This document shows positions 16,543-27,067 of a stretch of DNA of 64,000 bases, in pieces (positions within the stretch are counted from its first letter, which is position 1; the number at the start of each line of letters is the position of its first letter). Under the pieces are notes generated by a model. That model searched no databases. It saw nothing but the letters and a program-made list of their open reading frames with translations, and was not told the DNA's origin. Source of the stretch: Salmonirosea aquatica (GTDB lineage: Bacteria; Bacteroidota; Bacteroidia; Cytophagales; Spirosomataceae); the NCBI RefSeq assembly GCF_009296315.1, contig NZ_WHLY01000004.1:124001-188000 (forward strand), given 5' to 3'. The position numbers were made by a program, and so were the translations under genes.

Positions 16543-17988
16543 TTATTGAATCTCAACTACCACCCGCTGGTACCGGGTAAGCTGGGGGGTACCCTGATCG
16601 GTCACCTCGCAGATGATATGGATCGTTTTTCCTTTTGTCGCATCACCGGGTATCTTGAACGAGGCCGCCTGTTTCTCAGAGTTCGTAATTTCAACGGCAC
16701 CTTCGTACGTATCGGCTTCCTGATACTGCCACCAACGGTAGTTGAGGTGATCCCCGTCCGGGTCAGTGGTACCTTTGGCACTCAGGTTAATCTTCGCTCC
16801 GGGCCGGGCTTTCAGGTCCAGAGCGTGGGCCAGAACTACCACCGGTGGATGGTTGGCTTCCTCGACTGATTTCACGCACCAATCGGCGCGGGCGGCAAAG
16901 TCGTTTTGCATAGCTTCCGTCCATCGCCATTGCGGTTTCAGATAAGCGGTCAGCTCCTGATCGTTCGGAATTTCTTTTTTGAGGCGCTCCCGTCCCCAGG
17001 CCGAATTGCCCCACCACCTGCCTTCGGGATACTGGTAGCCCGGCTCGGCAACGGGGTCCAGCCAGGTGTTGTCGCGGACTTTCACGAAACGACCGCCCCA
17101 GCCACCCCAGTCAGGAGATTCCATGCTGCGCAATTCCGTGGGGATGGTATGCAGGAAAGCCGGGGAGTCGCCTTCGGAACGGAAGTCACCTTCCTCAAAC
17201 CCCTTGTCCCCCTGCTGATGAGCCTTGTAGGATGCACACAAGGGACCGTGATTTTCCAAAATATTTTCCTTCATCCACGGTGCCGCCAGAAACTTCTGTT
17301 GCTCCTGAGGCAGGTACTTTTTCCAATGATAAAACAGGGCAATAAACTGATCGGAGATGATGGTCGGGATGTTGTACTTGCCCCAATGCGGCCGGATGTA
17401 GGTCTGGTAGGTTGCATCCTGCTCCCAGATCAGGTACAGGCGTATTTTACTGGCCACGTACGCCATTTTATCGGGATGCTTTTCTTCGATTGTTTTCAGG
17501 GCGCGGGCGATGGTATTGGTACCGCCCCAGGCCTGAATCCAGATGGGCCGGTTGTCTGATTCATCCAGAAGTACCTTCACGATGTGCTGCGAACCGGCCG
17601 TAATCGAGTCCATTTCTCCTTCGGTTTCCACGTTGCCCAGGAAGGTGTGCGCCCGCAAATATTCCGGTGTGGGGTACCTTTTGTCGTGCTTTATCAAGTT
17701 GGGGTACACCTTGGCGTAGGCATCCAGGCTCGGGTCGATCCAGTCGTCCCCGGCCCATTTGTGCCCGTGCCAGTGGTACTGCGAACTGGATGTGATGATC
17801 CCTTCAATGTCCCATTCATTGGCATAAAGCAGGAACCGGACTAGGGAGCACTCGTCGTCGATCTCCCCGTCGCTGGTCACGATCACCCGGGTTTTCTCCG
17901 GGGTACCCTGTCTTTGGGCGAACGCCTGATCAATACAGAAGTACAGACTTAGTAAAATCACTAAAAGTACTTGATGTGGCTTACTCAT
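16543..17988 (-). CDS. DUF1593 secreted hydrolase (copy 2)
   Basis: A 481-residue secreted protein. Signal peptide to about QAFAQ (residue 25); nucleoside-hydrolase-like domain (about 33-330) with the metal-binding Asp cluster TSDGEIDDE (D40, D44, D45); then a PKD/cadherin-like beta domain (about 390-480, TDPDGDHLNYRWWQYQEAD). The family is related to the Sde182 cellulose-binding protein and to nucleoside hydrolases, which cleave furanosides. It overlaps the permease gene by 8 bp (translational coupling), which ties it to sugar uptake. The substrate is not established; a furanosidase on pectin side chains is my inference. Confidence 0.75.
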   Translation of the reverse strand: MSKPHQVLLVILLSLYFCIDQAFAQRQGTPEKTRVIVTSDGEIDDECSLVRFLLYANEWDIEGIITSSSQYHWHGHKWAGDDWIDPSLDAYAKVYPNLIKHDKRYPTPEYLRAHTFLGNVETEGEMDSITAGSQHIVKVLLDESDNRPIWIQAWGGTNTIARALKTIEEKHPDKMAYVASKIRLYLIWEQDATYQTYIRPHWGKYNIPTIISDQFIALFYHWKKYLPQEQQKFLAAPWMKENILENHGPLCASYKAHQQGDKGFEEGDFRSEGDSPAFLHTIPTELRSMESPDWGGWGGRFVKVRDNTWLDPVAEPGYQYPEGRWWGNSAWGRERLKKEIPNDQELTAYLKPQWRWTEAMQNDFAARADWCVKSVEEANHPPVVVLAHALDLKARPGAKINLSAKGTTDPDGDHLNYRWWQYQEADTYEGAVEITNSEKQAASFKIPGDATKGKTIHIICEVTDQGTPQLTRYQRVVVEIQ

Positions 17989-19003
17989 CGCTCGAATTGG
18001 CTTTATCGATGATGACGGCCAGCAAAATCACCAGCCCCTTAACTACCTGCTGCCAGAAAGGCGACACATCGAGCAACACCAGCCCGTTGTTCAGGACACC
18101 AATAATAATGGCCCCCTGCACCGTACCGATGATACTACCCCGGCCGCCTGAAAGGGAAGTACCCCCGATCACCACGGCCGCAATGGAATCGAGTTCATAG
18201 CTGATGCCGGCGTTGGGTTGGGCCGAGTCCAGACGGGCGGTCACGAGTAAGCCGCCAATGGCCGCCAGTGCTCCGGCGATGGAATACACGATGATTTTCA
18301 CCCGTTTTACATTGATTCCTGACAGCCGGGAAGCACTTTCATTGCCCCCGATCGCGTAGATGTAGGTACCCAACTGGGTCTTTTTGGTAATAAAAATTGC
18401 GACCAGAACGAGTACCGTCGTGATCCAGACCGGCACGGGTATGCCCAGAAACCAGCCCGCGCCCAGATACAGAAAGGTGTCGCCCAGGCTGCTGATGGGA
18501 AAGCCGCCCGTCCAGAGCATGGTGAGGCCCCGGGCTACGGTCAGCATCGCTAACGTAGCCACAAAGGGAGGTACTTTGAACCGCGTGATGGAAATGCCAT
18601 TCAGCGCACCCAGAAAAGTACCACACAGTATTCCCACCAGGATGGCCCCCAGAATTGTAAACCCGATGAACAGATTTTGGGTAGGTAGTTCGATGCCGTT
18701 TTTCAACAATCCGGCTGTGATGGCTCCGCTCAGTGCCAGAATTGACCCTACGGAAAGGTCGATTCCGGCCGTAAGTACCACCAGCGTCATCCCGATGGAA
18801 ATGCAGATATTCACCGAAATCTGCCTTAGTACATTCCACAGGTTGGATACCGTCAGGAATTTGTCGGACAGCATCGTAAGCGCCATACAAAGCAGAAATA
18901 ACGCGATGAGCGATTGAAACCGGAGGAGTTGGGCTTTATCGAACCGTACATTCATTTCCAGAGGGCGAGCAGGAGTCGCGAGTTTTTGCGTTTCAGTTTT
19001 CAT
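17981..19003 (-). CDS. ribose-type sugar ABC transporter permease
   Basis: A 340-residue integral membrane protein of the RbsC/BPD_transp_2 family with 8-10 spans and the typical blocks LTAGIDLSVGSILALSGAIT (about 81-100) and IAAVVIGGTSLSGGRGSIIG (about 279-298). It forms the inner-membrane channel with the ATPase encoded just upstream, whose 3' end it overlaps by 11 bp. Neighbouring binding-protein and DUF2291 genes complete the system. The sugar is probably a pentose or similar monosaccharide, judged from the pathway genes in the same operon. Confidence 0.85.
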   Translation of the reverse strand: MKTETQKLATPARPLEMNVRFDKAQLLRFQSLIALFLLCMALTMLSDKFLTVSNLWNVLRQISVNICISIGMTLVVLTAGIDLSVGSILALSGAITAGLLKNGIELPTQNLFIGFTILGAILVGILCGTFLGALNGISITRFKVPPFVATLAMLTVARGLTMLWTGGFPISSLGDTFLYLGAGWFLGIPVPVWITTVLVLVAIFITKKTQLGTYIYAIGGNESASRLSGINVKRVKIIVYSIAGALAAIGGLLVTARLDSAQPNAGISYELDSIAAVVIGGTSLSGGRGSIIGTVQGAIIIGVLNNGLVLLDVSPFWQQVVKGLVILLAVIIDKANSSDE

Positions 19004-20510
19004 AAATGGATTTTGGAATAGCAGCTTTCAGAATAGCGTCTTCCGTGGCATCACATCCCTTGATGTTAGCCGTCATTTTGCCTTCCGACATGACCAGTAC
19101 CCGGTCGGAAACGGCGAGAATTTCGGGTAGTTCGGAGGACACCACCACAATACCCAGCCCTTGCGCGGCCAGTTCTATAATGAGTTTGTAGATTTCACTT
19201 TTGGCGTGGATGTCGATGCCCCGGGTGGGCTCGTCCAGCAGCAGCAGGAGCGGATTGGTCGCCAGCCATTTGGCCAGTACGATCTTTTGCTGATTTCCTC
19301 CGCTCAGGTTTTTGGCTTTCTGTCCGTCACCTGGCGTTTTTATGCTAAGCTCCTGAATGTACTTTTTAGCCAGTTTGGCAACCCGTCCGACCGGGATAGT
19401 CCCCCAGGTTTCCAGTTCTTTGAGCAGCGTGAGGCTGATGTTGGTTCTGACATCCATCCCAAGTACCAGGCCGTCTTTTTTTCGGTCCTCCGGTACCAGC
19501 GCCATCCCCGCCCGGATCGCATCCGCCGGGCATTTGACACTGATTTCCTGACTATTTATATGGATTGTCCCGGTCAGATTTTTGTGATGCAGCCCAAACA
19601 GGCATTCCAGCAACTCGGTCCTTCCCGCGCCCATTAATCCGAAAATGCCGACAATTTCACCTTTGCCTACCTGAAAAGAAATGCCTTTCAACAACGAATC
19701 GGCTGGTTTGCGAGGATTCCGGAGGGTCAGGTTTTCGACCCTCAGCGTAGGTACTTCGTTGGGGTTATCCTCGGTTTGTTTGCGCAGGAGTTCAATCTTC
19801 CGCCCTACCATTTTCTGGATCAGTACATCCTGCGTAACGCCCTGCATGCTACCCGATTCGATGGACTTGCCGTCGCGAAGTACCACGTAATGATCCGCGA
19901 TACGAAACAGCTCGTCGAGTTTGTGCGAAACGTACACGATGGCCTTATTTTCCCGAATCAACTCTTCAATGATCCCGAAAAGGACATCCACCTCGCTACC
20001 CGTAATGGCCGAAGTCGGTTCGTCCATAATGATCAGTTCGGCATTGGTTAGTAAAGCCTTGGCAATCTCCACCACTTGCTGCTGTCCTACCTTCAGGTCG
20101 GCGATCCGGGCGTTGGCGGATACGTTCAGCTTTAATTTTTGCAGGAGAGCGGTCGTTTCGCGGTACATGGCTTTTTTGTCCACGGTACCCAAACGGGTCA
20201 AAGGCTCCCGACCCAGGAATATGTTTTCGGCAACGGAAAGGTGAGGAATCAGGTTGAGTTCCTGATGGATAATGGCGATGCCGTGCTGCTGCGCGTCTTT
20301 GGTATTGGTAAAGCGAACGGGCTGCCCTTTCCAGACCAAAGTACCCTCGTACTCGGGATACACACCCGACAGGATTTTCATCAGCGTCGATTTCCCGGCG
20401 CCGTTCTCGCCGATCAGCGCCGTAACTTTCCCGGCCTCGATGCGTAGGGAAACATCGTCTAAGGCAAGTACCCCCGGAAATCGCTTGGTGATATTATTTA
20501 CTGTCAGCAT
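18993..20510 (-). CDS. ribose-type sugar ABC transporter ATPase
   Basis: A 505-residue protein with two tandem ABC domains, as in RbsA/MglA. The first has Walker A GENGAGKST (about 34-42), a degenerate signature DLKVGQQQ and Walker B IIMDEPTSA. The second has a degenerate Walker A GLMGAGRTE, signature LSGGNQQK and Walker B LLLLDEPTRGID. The asymmetry (one weakened nucleotide site) is normal for this family. It energises the RbsC-like permease and lies 13 bp downstream of the DUF2291 gene in one operon. Confidence 0.88.
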   Translation of the reverse strand: MLTVNNITKRFPGVLALDDVSLRIEAGKVTALIGENGAGKSTLMKILSGVYPEYEGTLVWKGQPVRFTNTKDAQQHGIAIIHQELNLIPHLSVAENIFLGREPLTRLGTVDKKAMYRETTALLQKLKLNVSANARIADLKVGQQQVVEIAKALLTNAELIIMDEPTSAITGSEVDVLFGIIEELIRENKAIVYVSHKLDELFRIADHYVVLRDGKSIESGSMQGVTQDVLIQKMVGRKIELLRKQTEDNPNEVPTLRVENLTLRNPRKPADSLLKGISFQVGKGEIVGIFGLMGAGRTELLECLFGLHHKNLTGTIHINSQEISVKCPADAIRAGMALVPEDRKKDGLVLGMDVRTNISLTLLKELETWGTIPVGRVAKLAKKYIQELSIKTPGDGQKAKNLSGGNQQKIVLAKWLATNPLLLLLDEPTRGIDIHAKSEIYKLIIELAAQGLGIVVVSSELPEILAVSDRVLVMSEGKMTANIKGCDATEDAILKAAIPKSIYEN

Positions 20511-20523
20511 TTTATAAAACCCA

Positions 20524-21153
20524 TTACTGCTTTTCCACGGACAGACTGACCGGAATAATTTCGATTGAGCTGAAATTCAGGTATTTCTGATTCAGCTCGA
20601 TGGCACCCGTAAACTCGACGCGATCTCCGGTTTTTACCTGGCCTTTGAAAGGGGGTATTACCTTAGTCCGGATGATGTTATTCAATTCGGCCGATACGGT
20701 ATTAAAGTCCATGGTGTTGGTAAAGGCGTTGATATCGATTTGCCCGGAGGCATCGCGCACCGCATTGCCGAAAATATATTCAGTGGCTATGGTTAGCTCC
20801 GTGCCGGCGGGTTGGGCGTCGAGGGCTACCTGCACTTCGTTTTCCCTGACGTTTTTTACGGTAGCCACTCCCTTCACCGGGAAGTACTTGATATTGCCAA
20901 TACCCAGCGCGTGGGAATGGGTGGCAAATGCCTGATCTGGGTTCGTTTGCAATTGCTGCAACAACGCGGATAAATCCACCCCTTTCTCCATGGCAGGCGT
21001 CAGCTTTTCGGACCAAAACGTAGTGGCATAGGCTGCGCCATCAAAGCCAGCGGTTGTCGCCTTCACTTCATCCAGTTTTTTAAAGTACACCGAATTATAT
21101 GCTACCAGCAGGATCAACACGCCCAGTACTCCTTTCTGCCAAAGTTTATTCAT
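20524..21153 (-). CDS. DUF2291 family protein
   Basis: A 209-residue protein with an N-terminal membrane anchor (GVLGVLILLVAYNSVYF) and a periplasmic domain of the DUF2291 family, which is repeatedly encoded beside RbsA/RbsC-type transporters; its role is unknown, perhaps as an accessory of the permease or binding protein. Here it lies between the binding-protein gene (65 bp upstream) and the ATPase gene (13 bp downstream), matching the usual context. Confidence 0.7.
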   Translation of the reverse strand: MNKLWQKGVLGVLILLVAYNSVYFKKLDEVKATTAGFDGAAYATTFWSEKLTPAMEKGVDLSALLQQLQTNPDQAFATHSHALGIGNIKYFPVKGVATVKNVRENEVQVALDAQPAGTELTIATEYIFGNAVRDASGQIDINAFTNTMDFNTVSAELNNIIRTKVIPPFKGQVKTGDRVEFTGAIELNQKYLNFSSIEIIPVSLSVEKQ

Positions 21154-21218
21154 GATGTGTATTCGTTTTGTTCAGGGCTTACTAATTCAAATTTACTGTG
21201 ATTGTAGCGCTGCCGTTG

Positions 21219-22175
21219 CTATTTTTTTGCCCCGTAAGCCACATAATTGCCGACGTTTTTCGAGGTCACCAATTCCACAGCTACCGGCATTTTTTTGGGG
21301 AAATCCCGCTTGCCTTTGAAGTATTCGTCGGCGAACGTGGCGGCGGTTTGGGCCATCACGGCCGGGAACTGCATGCCCGTGGCGACGATTTTTCCGTCCT
21401 GAATGGAATTGACCACATCCTCCGCTCCGTCAAAGCCAAACACTTTCACCTTATCAGCCTTTCCGGCGGCGACCAGCGCCTGATAGGCACCCATCGCCAT
21501 GGCATCGTTGCCACAAAATACCGCGTCGATGTCCGGGTTGGCTTGCAGGACGGACTCCAATACTTCCATGGCCTTATTGCGATCGAAATCCGCGCTTTGC
21601 TGCGCTACCATTTTCAGGTCAGGATAGTGATCGACCACGCTATGGAAGCCTCGGGAGCGGTTCCATGTATTATTATCGCCCACCATGCCCAGAATTTCCA
21701 CGTAGTTCCCTTTTTTATTAAGGGATTCCACAAATTTCTTAGCAATGGATACGCTGCCGGAATAGCTGTCGGACAATATCTGGGAAGTAGCGGCATCGGG
21801 ATCATTGACTTCGCGGTCCATGCAAAAAACGGGTACTCCTGCGATTTTAGCATTCTTGACATTCACAATGGAGCCATCGGCATCGGTCGGGTTGAACAGG
21901 ATCGCGTCATAACCGGAGGCCAGGGCATTTTCAAAATGGTCAGTTTCCTGGGCGGTGTTGTTTTGCGAATCGAATATTTTGGCTTCGTACCCCAGCTCGT
22001 TGGCTTTTTCTTTGGCCTGTTCAGCCAGAAAAACGAACCATGGATTGTTCAGAGTCGAAACAATGATGGCCACCTTATTCGCCTCCTCCTTCTTTTCTTT
22101 TGTTTTACAACCAAATAGTGCAAGTGCAAAAACGGCGCAAAGTAAGAGAGATGAAATGGTGTTTTGTTTGAACAT
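21219..22175 (-). CDS. sugar ABC transporter substrate-binding lipoprotein
   Basis: A 318-residue RbsB-like type 1 periplasmic binding protein. The signal ends in a lipobox (LALFGC, Cys about 23), so it is membrane-anchored, common for Bacteroidota. Two Rossmann-like lobes follow: [20 protein letters not shown] at the start, [24 protein letters not shown], and [20 protein letters not shown] with the hinge near GFDGAEDV. The Asp/Arg ligand positions (DREV, NRSRG, NDAMA, FDGAE) fit monosaccharide binding. It feeds the RbsAC-like pair downstream. Confidence 0.85.
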   Translation of the reverse strand: MFKQNTISSLLLCAVFALALFGCKTKEKKEEANKVAIIVSTLNNPWFVFLAEQAKEKANELGYEAKIFDSQNNTAQETDHFENALASGYDAILFNPTDADGSIVNVKNAKIAGVPVFCMDREVNDPDAATSQILSDSYSGSVSIAKKFVESLNKKGNYVEILGMVGDNNTWNRSRGFHSVVDHYPDLKMVAQQSADFDRNKAMEVLESVLQANPDIDAVFCGNDAMAMGAYQALVAAGKADKVKVFGFDGAEDVVNSIQDGKIVATGMQFPAVMAQTAATFADEYFKGKRDFPKKMPVAVELVTSKNVGNYVAYGAKK

Positions 22176-22234
22176 AGTCAGGAAGGAATTAAGCCAGGCA
22201 GTTCAGTCATTGAAGTACCACAGCGTACAAATGA

Positions 22235-23659
22235 TTAGGCGTCTTTGGGATAAACCGTCAGGATTACGCGCTGATAGCGAGTCAGGCTGGGTGAACCATT
22301 GTCCGTTACAGCCAGAATGATATGCATCGTTTCGGGCTTGGCTACCTTCGGAGCCACCAACGTGGTGGTACTGCCTTCGGGATTTTTGAATACCAGCGGT
22401 TCTTTACTCGGGTTGGTACCCGCTTTGGGATAGTAGATCCACTGGTACGAAAGCGCATTTTTGTCCGGGTCCGTGGAATTTTTGCCATCGAGGGTCACAG
22501 TCTCACCGCTCTTTGCCGACAGCCGGTTACTGTGGGTCAGTTTGGCTACCGGAGGATGATTGGCTTCTTTGTAGGGTTTGATGTTCCAGTCCATGCGGGC
22601 GGCAAAATCGTGCTGGAAAGCTTCGCGCCACCGCCACAAAGTGGCTTTGTTGCTTGTATGAAAATTTCCATCTGCGCCCTTCACTTCGTCCATGGCGTCG
22701 GTATAGATCGGACGCGTTTCGGGTTCATAAAAGTACCTGAGCGTGTGGGGCGTATACAACTCGTACCTTCCCCCCCAACCGCCGTATTCGGGATGTTCGG
22801 CATCGTTCAACCCGTTGTCCATCAATCCCAGAAACGAAGGGGTATCTCCTTCCATCAGGAACTTGGTAAAAGGGTACTCTGCGCCCAACGGGCCGTGGTT
22901 CCTGACGTTTTCATCCAGCCAGGGATTATCCACAATTGCAAAATCAGCTCCCACAAAACGCCCATGAAATTTGTCGCCGCTGATGCCCGACCACGTAGCG
23001 TAGTGGTAGGCCCCCGCCGCATGGTAGCCGGGGCTGCCTACATAAAATAGGTCGGGGAAGGTCTTGCGAATCCAGGGACCGGTATCGTCCTGATCCGAAA
23101 TGGTGTACATTCTGATTTTGGACACAAACTTTTTGACATCTTCCGGCGAGCGGGTCATCTGCACTTTCCACAGGGCCTGCGCCAGGCAGTTGGCTCCTCC
23201 CCACACCGGAATCCAGACCGGGCGGCTGTCATCCTTATCAAGTACCTTAATGATCCATTCCGAGCCTTCCGAATCCTTCCCCGGACCAATGGCGCCCATG
23301 CCAAATTCGGGTATGCTCTGTTTGGTGACGCTCAATAGGTAGCTTACCTCAGGGTACCCCTTCTCGTGCAGCAGCAAGTTGCTTCTTACCTTGCCGTAGG
23401 CTTCAATCAGATGCCGGATTTTTTCGGGAGCTACCCGGTTTTTCTGGTGCACAGAGGTAGTTGCAATCAATCCTTCGATATCCCACTGGTTTGAGTAGGT
23501 CAGGAAACGAACCATCGACTGCGTGTCATCGGGTTCGTTCTCAATATCGGTCAGGATCAGTACTCTTTTTCGCTCGTTTGCAGCCTGTCCGTAACAGAGA
23601 CTCTTTCCACCCGTTGTGCAAAAAATCAATGAGAAGATAAGGATTATAACGTGCTTCAT
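22235..23659 (-). CDS. DUF1593 secreted hydrolase (copy 3)
   Basis: A 474-residue secreted protein. Signal to about LCYGQA (residue 26); nucleoside-hydrolase-like domain with [13 protein letters not shown] (D38, D44, D45), [11 protein letters not shown] near 160 and [10 protein letters not shown] near 290; then a PKD-like domain (NHPPVAKL... [18 protein letters not shown]). It belongs to a different subgroup from copies 1 and 2: it shares the EPDD signature and C-terminal features with copy 4 on the plus arm. Located between the transketolase and transporter genes, it probably supplies the sugar that the transporter takes up (inference). Confidence 0.75.
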   Translation of the reverse strand: MKHVIILIFSLIFCTTGGKSLCYGQAANERKRVLILTDIENEPDDTQSMVRFLTYSNQWDIEGLIATTSVHQKNRVAPEKIRHLIEAYGKVRSNLLLHEKGYPEVSYLLSVTKQSIPEFGMGAIGPGKDSEGSEWIIKVLDKDDSRPVWIPVWGGANCLAQALWKVQMTRSPEDVKKFVSKIRMYTISDQDDTGPWIRKTFPDLFYVGSPGYHAAGAYHYATWSGISGDKFHGRFVGADFAIVDNPWLDENVRNHGPLGAEYPFTKFLMEGDTPSFLGLMDNGLNDAEHPEYGGWGGRYELYTPHTLRYFYEPETRPIYTDAMDEVKGADGNFHTSNKATLWRWREAFQHDFAARMDWNIKPYKEANHPPVAKLTHSNRLSAKSGETVTLDGKNSTDPDKNALSYQWIYYPKAGTNPSKEPLVFKNPEGSTTTLVAPKVAKPETMHIILAVTDNGSPSLTRYQRVILTVYPKDA

Positions 23660-23717
23660 TGATGTCGATTGTTTAGCTATTGCCCTATCAGATCCGGGCT
23701 GTAAGAATGCTGTTGGT

Positions 23718-24671
23718 TTATAAAATTTCTTTCGCTACTTCCGCGATTCCGTTTTCGGATATCCCGTAGTGGTTGAATATTTCCGATTGCGAACCGGTTA
23801 CTGTGTATTCATCGGGAATAGCCACAATTCTGAACCGATTGTGAAGGCCACTTTGCATTAAATAGGATGCGCACGCTTCACCCAGACCACCATACACGCT
23901 ATGTTCCTCCACGGTGATGATGGGTTTGCCGTTGGCCGCAAATTCGTGCAGTAATTTGTAGTCCAGGGGTTTGATGGTGTGCATGCTGATAACCGCCGCC
24001 TGAATACCCGATTCCATTTCCAGCTTCTGCGCGGCTTTCAGGGCTGGCAGTACGGTTTCTCCCGTAGCGATGAGGGTTAAATCACTGCCATTTTTGATCA
24101 CCCGGCCTTTGCCAAATTCAAAGGTTGTTTCTTCGGCATTGAGGAGCGGCATTGCCTTTTTTCCAAAACGCAAATACACCGGATAATCAGCTTCGGCGGC
24201 CAGCCGAATGGCCTGTTCTGTTTCGAAGTTATCAGCCGGGGCCACAATGGTGATGTTGTTGATGGTTCGCAACACGGCGAAGTCATGCAAACTATGGTGC
24301 GTGGTACCCAGTGCACCGTAGCTCACCCCCGCACTGATACCGACCAGTTTCACGGGGTTGTCGGAGTAGGCCACGTCGTTTTTAATTTGTTCCAGCGCCC
24401 GTGCCGTGAGAAAACAGGCTGGGGAGACAGCGAAGACCTTTTTGCCGGTGGAGGCAAGCCCGGCCGCCACACCGACCAGATTTTGTTCAGCGATGCCTAT
24501 TTCCACGATTTGTTTGGGAAATTTGGTGCCAAAAGGACCTAGTTTTCCCGATCCACGCGAATCACTGGTTACGACCAATATGTCCCGGTCGTATAGGGCC
24601 AATGACTGAAGCGTTTCCGAGAATACTTCCAGATTGGCTTGCCCTGCGGCTACGGATTTTTCTACTAGCAT
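23718..24671 (-). CDS. transketolase C-terminal subunit
   Basis: The ATG at 24671 was chosen over the GTG two codons upstream. About 317 residues: a pyrimidine-binding domain with the catalytic Glu in [15 protein letters not shown] (E62), then a transketolase C-terminal domain ([20 protein letters not shown]). With the N-terminal subunit encoded upstream it forms one split transketolase. The PL1 pectate lyase gene lies between the two halves. In a locus without arabinose epimerase, a substrate-specialised transketolase (for example for D-apulose 4-phosphate) is plausible but unproven. Confidence 0.82.
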   Translation of the reverse strand: MLVEKSVAAGQANLEVFSETLQSLALYDRDILVVTSDSRGSGKLGPFGTKFPKQIVEIGIAEQNLVGVAAGLASTGKKVFAVSPACFLTARALEQIKNDVAYSDNPVKLVGISAGVSYGALGTTHHSLHDFAVLRTINNITIVAPADNFETEQAIRLAAEADYPVYLRFGKKAMPLLNAEETTFEFGKGRVIKNGSDLTLIATGETVLPALKAAQKLEMESGIQAAVISMHTIKPLDYKLLHEFAANGKPIITVEEHSVYGGLGEACASYLMQSGLHNRFRIVAIPDEYTVTGSQSEIFNHYGISENGIAEVAKEIL

Positions 24672-24784
24672 TTCCACGCTGTTACTATTTATAATGTTCT
24701 GGTTGGGTCAACTCGTTTGTCATGATCAGGATTTTGCACAGGCACAATCGAATGCTTTGTTCCATGTTTCGTGCCGACGTACCT

Positions 24785-26167
24785 TTATTTGATACTGTTT
24801 AGATATTTCTCCAGCATCGTATAGCCATCCGGGGCTACGGTATTTCTGTCGTCAGGATTGTCTTTGTCTAATTTATTTTTTTGCTCCCAAGAATCAGGCA
24901 TTCCGTCATGGTCGGTATCAAGTGGAGCGGGTGAACTATGGAGTACCGGCCAGCCTCCCACATCTTTCTGCGTATCAATTATTCCACTTTTCTTGGAGGA
25001 GTCAGCCACCTTATTCTCCACTTTATAACTTTCCCCCTCGAAAGTGGCGAAACCCCCACGGGCTTCATTGATGATTCGCTGGTCGACTGCGTCTCTTTTG
25101 GGTAGCGTGGCCCCTGCATTGTCAAGCACAATGGTGTAGGCTCCTTCTGCCGTTTGCTGCTTAATCGGCATGGACGGCCAGGCTTTGTCAAGCTTGATTT
25201 TTTCAGAAGCAATTTCGGTTTGTACACCCCCATTCCAATTGTTGGCGGAAACACTCGCATTGCCTTCTATGACATTATCGGCCACAAACCATTTTCCAAG
25301 ATCGTTCGCCTCATCTCTGTAAGAGGGATTGGCTATTCGGTATGAGACTTCGCCTTGTTGCGTGGCCGGACCGGGCTTATAATAATTGGCTACAATATTG
25401 AAGTTTGAGAAATTGAATTTGTCATTTCCCTGTTGGGCCTTTTCTCCGCCGTAGAGACTTTGATAACCCCAGTTGTAGAGTACATTATTCCGGTAATCGG
25501 TATTGCCTGCGCCCGAAGCCATTCTGGGATTGCGGCTTGAATGGTGAGCCAGCAGGTTATGATGGTACGTTCCGTAATTACTGCCCCAAATTCCGCCAAA
25601 CCCATGGGTACCTTTTACGTGATTGGATTTGCTCATACTTTCGGAAATAATGCACCACTGAACCGTTATGCTGTCGCAATGGTACACTGAAAAGCATTCG
25701 TCAACGCTCCAGCTTGCCGATAGATGGTCCAGAATGATGTGCTTGGTATATCTACTTGACACAGCGTCATAATCCTCCCCTGATTCGTCTCCCAACCTTA
25801 CCCGCAAGTATCGTATCACTACATGATCTGCCCCGATGGTAAGAGGATGTTTTCTGATGCAAATCCCATCACCGGGAGCTGTTTGTCCTGCGATGGTAAT
25901 ATAGGGATGCTTTATACTCAGTGGACTTTCAAGCGTGATTGTCCCTGACACCCTGAAAACAACAGTCCTCGGTCCGGAAGCTTCGACACCCGCTCTCAGG
26001 CTACCTTCGCCGCTATCATTCAGGTTCGTTACCTCGTATACAACCCCTCCACGACCCCCTTTTGAATATTTTCCGTATCCTTCGGCCGTAGGGAAGGCCA
26101 GTTGCTGGGACCAGGAATTCAAGAGGGTCAATACCGAAATGAGTACTGTCAGGGTTAGCTTTCTCAT
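24785..26167 (-). CDS. pectate lyase, PL1-like
   Basis: A 460-residue secreted protein with a signal to about NSWSQQ (residue 22). The parallel beta-helix carries PL1 hallmarks: GRGGVVYEVTNLNDSGEGSL near 38, IILDHLSASWSVDE near 143 (WxDH-like strand) and HHSSRNPRMASGAG near 206 (RxPxxR-like catalytic region). The C-terminus has an Asp-rich DTDHDGMPDSWEQ motif, common at the end of Bacteroidota pectate lyases. It would cleave polygalacturonate by beta-elimination in the periplasm or at the surface. Unusually, it sits between the two transketolase subunit genes. Confidence 0.82.
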   Translation of the reverse strand: MRKLTLTVLISVLTLLNSWSQQLAFPTAEGYGKYSKGGRGGVVYEVTNLNDSGEGSLRAGVEASGPRTVVFRVSGTITLESPLSIKHPYITIAGQTAPGDGICIRKHPLTIGADHVVIRYLRVRLGDESGEDYDAVSSRYTKHIILDHLSASWSVDECFSVYHCDSITVQWCIISESMSKSNHVKGTHGFGGIWGSNYGTYHHNLLAHHSSRNPRMASGAGNTDYRNNVLYNWGYQSLYGGEKAQQGNDKFNFSNFNIVANYYKPGPATQQGEVSYRIANPSYRDEANDLGKWFVADNVIEGNASVSANNWNGGVQTEIASEKIKLDKAWPSMPIKQQTAEGAYTIVLDNAGATLPKRDAVDQRIINEARGGFATFEGESYKVENKVADSSKKSGIIDTQKDVGGWPVLHSSPAPLDTDHDGMPDSWEQKNKLDKDNPDDRNTVAPDGYTMLEKYLNSIK

Positions 26168-26206
26168 TTTAAGGATTTTATTAGTTTTTATTTATTGCAA
26201 TACGCT

Positions 26207-27022
26207 TTATAGCACACCGCCCAGCTCTTCCATGGCCAGTTCATACTGTTCGGCAGAAGGTACCCCGTGGTGCCATTTCAACTGATTTTCCATATAGCTG
26301 ACACCTTTCCCTTTGATGGTATGGGCAATGACCATACTTGGTTTTCCCTGTTCAAACGGAAGTGCCGCAAACGTATCCTGCAATTCTTTCAGATTGTGAC
26401 CATCCACATGCCGCACCGACCAGCCAAAGGCTTCAAATTTGGCGTCCAGTGGCTCGGTGTTGCATACCTCGGCGGTAGGGCCGGAGATTTGCAGCCCATT
26501 GCAATCGATGACGGCGCACAGGTTGTCCAGCTTGTAGTGCGAGGCCGTGAGGGCAGCTTCCCAGTTGGAGCCCTCGGGTAGTTCACCGTCGCCCAGCAGC
26601 GTAAATACCCGGAAGTCTTTATCGTCGAGTTTGGCGGAAATGGCCGTACCTACCGAGAGTGACAGGCCGTGACCCAGCGCTCCCGTGTTCTGCTCCACCC
26701 CGTGTACTTTGCGGGTAGGGTGCCCGATGTAGTGGGATTTGTACTGGCAAAGCGTTTCCAGGTCTGATTCCGGAAAAAAGCCTTTGTCAGCCAGCACCAC
26801 AAAAAGTGCTTCCACGGTATGTCCTTTACTCTGGATGTAGCGATCCCGGTCGGCCGAACTGAAATTTTCCGGACCTACGTTCATCGTGTCGTTGTACAAT
26901 ACATTCAGGATATCGACACAGGACAAACTACCTCCGGTATGCCCGGCCTTAGCCTTATAAATGTATTTCAGGATTTTTTTTCGGTATTCTACCGACAATC
27001 GGGCAAGTTCTTGTTCAGACAT
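26207..27022 (-). CDS. transketolase N-terminal subunit
   Basis: A 271-residue thiamine-diphosphate-binding domain: AGHTGGSLSCVDILNVLY near 26, GALGHGLSLSVGTA near 114, and the ThDP/metal motif GDGELPEGSNWEAAL near 144 with IDCNGLQISG after it. It is the partner of the C-terminal subunit encoded downstream. Two-gene transketolases are common outside enterobacteria, and some are dedicated to a single catabolic pathway. It follows the isomerase gene by 46 bp in the same operon. Confidence 0.83.
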   Translation of the reverse strand: MSEQELARLSVEYRKKILKYIYKAKAGHTGGSLSCVDILNVLYNDTMNVGPENFSSADRDRYIQSKGHTVEALFVVLADKGFFPESDLETLCQYKSHYIGHPTRKVHGVEQNTGALGHGLSLSVGTAISAKLDDKDFRVFTLLGDGELPEGSNWEAALTASHYKLDNLCAVIDCNGLQISGPTAEVCNTEPLDAKFEAFGWSVRHVDGHNLKELQDTFAALPFEQGKPSMVIAHTIKGKGVSYMENQLKWHHGVPSAEQYELAMEELGGVL

Positions 27023-27067
27023 GATTTCAAAATGATAGCCTAAGGTTGACGTGTTTTAAGCCTGCAA

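Noticed and set aside
21198-22118. 306-codon plus-strand frame opposite the sugar-binding protein gene
   Set aside because: Antisense shadow in a GC-rich gene; the minus-strand product is a clear RbsB-like lipoprotein.
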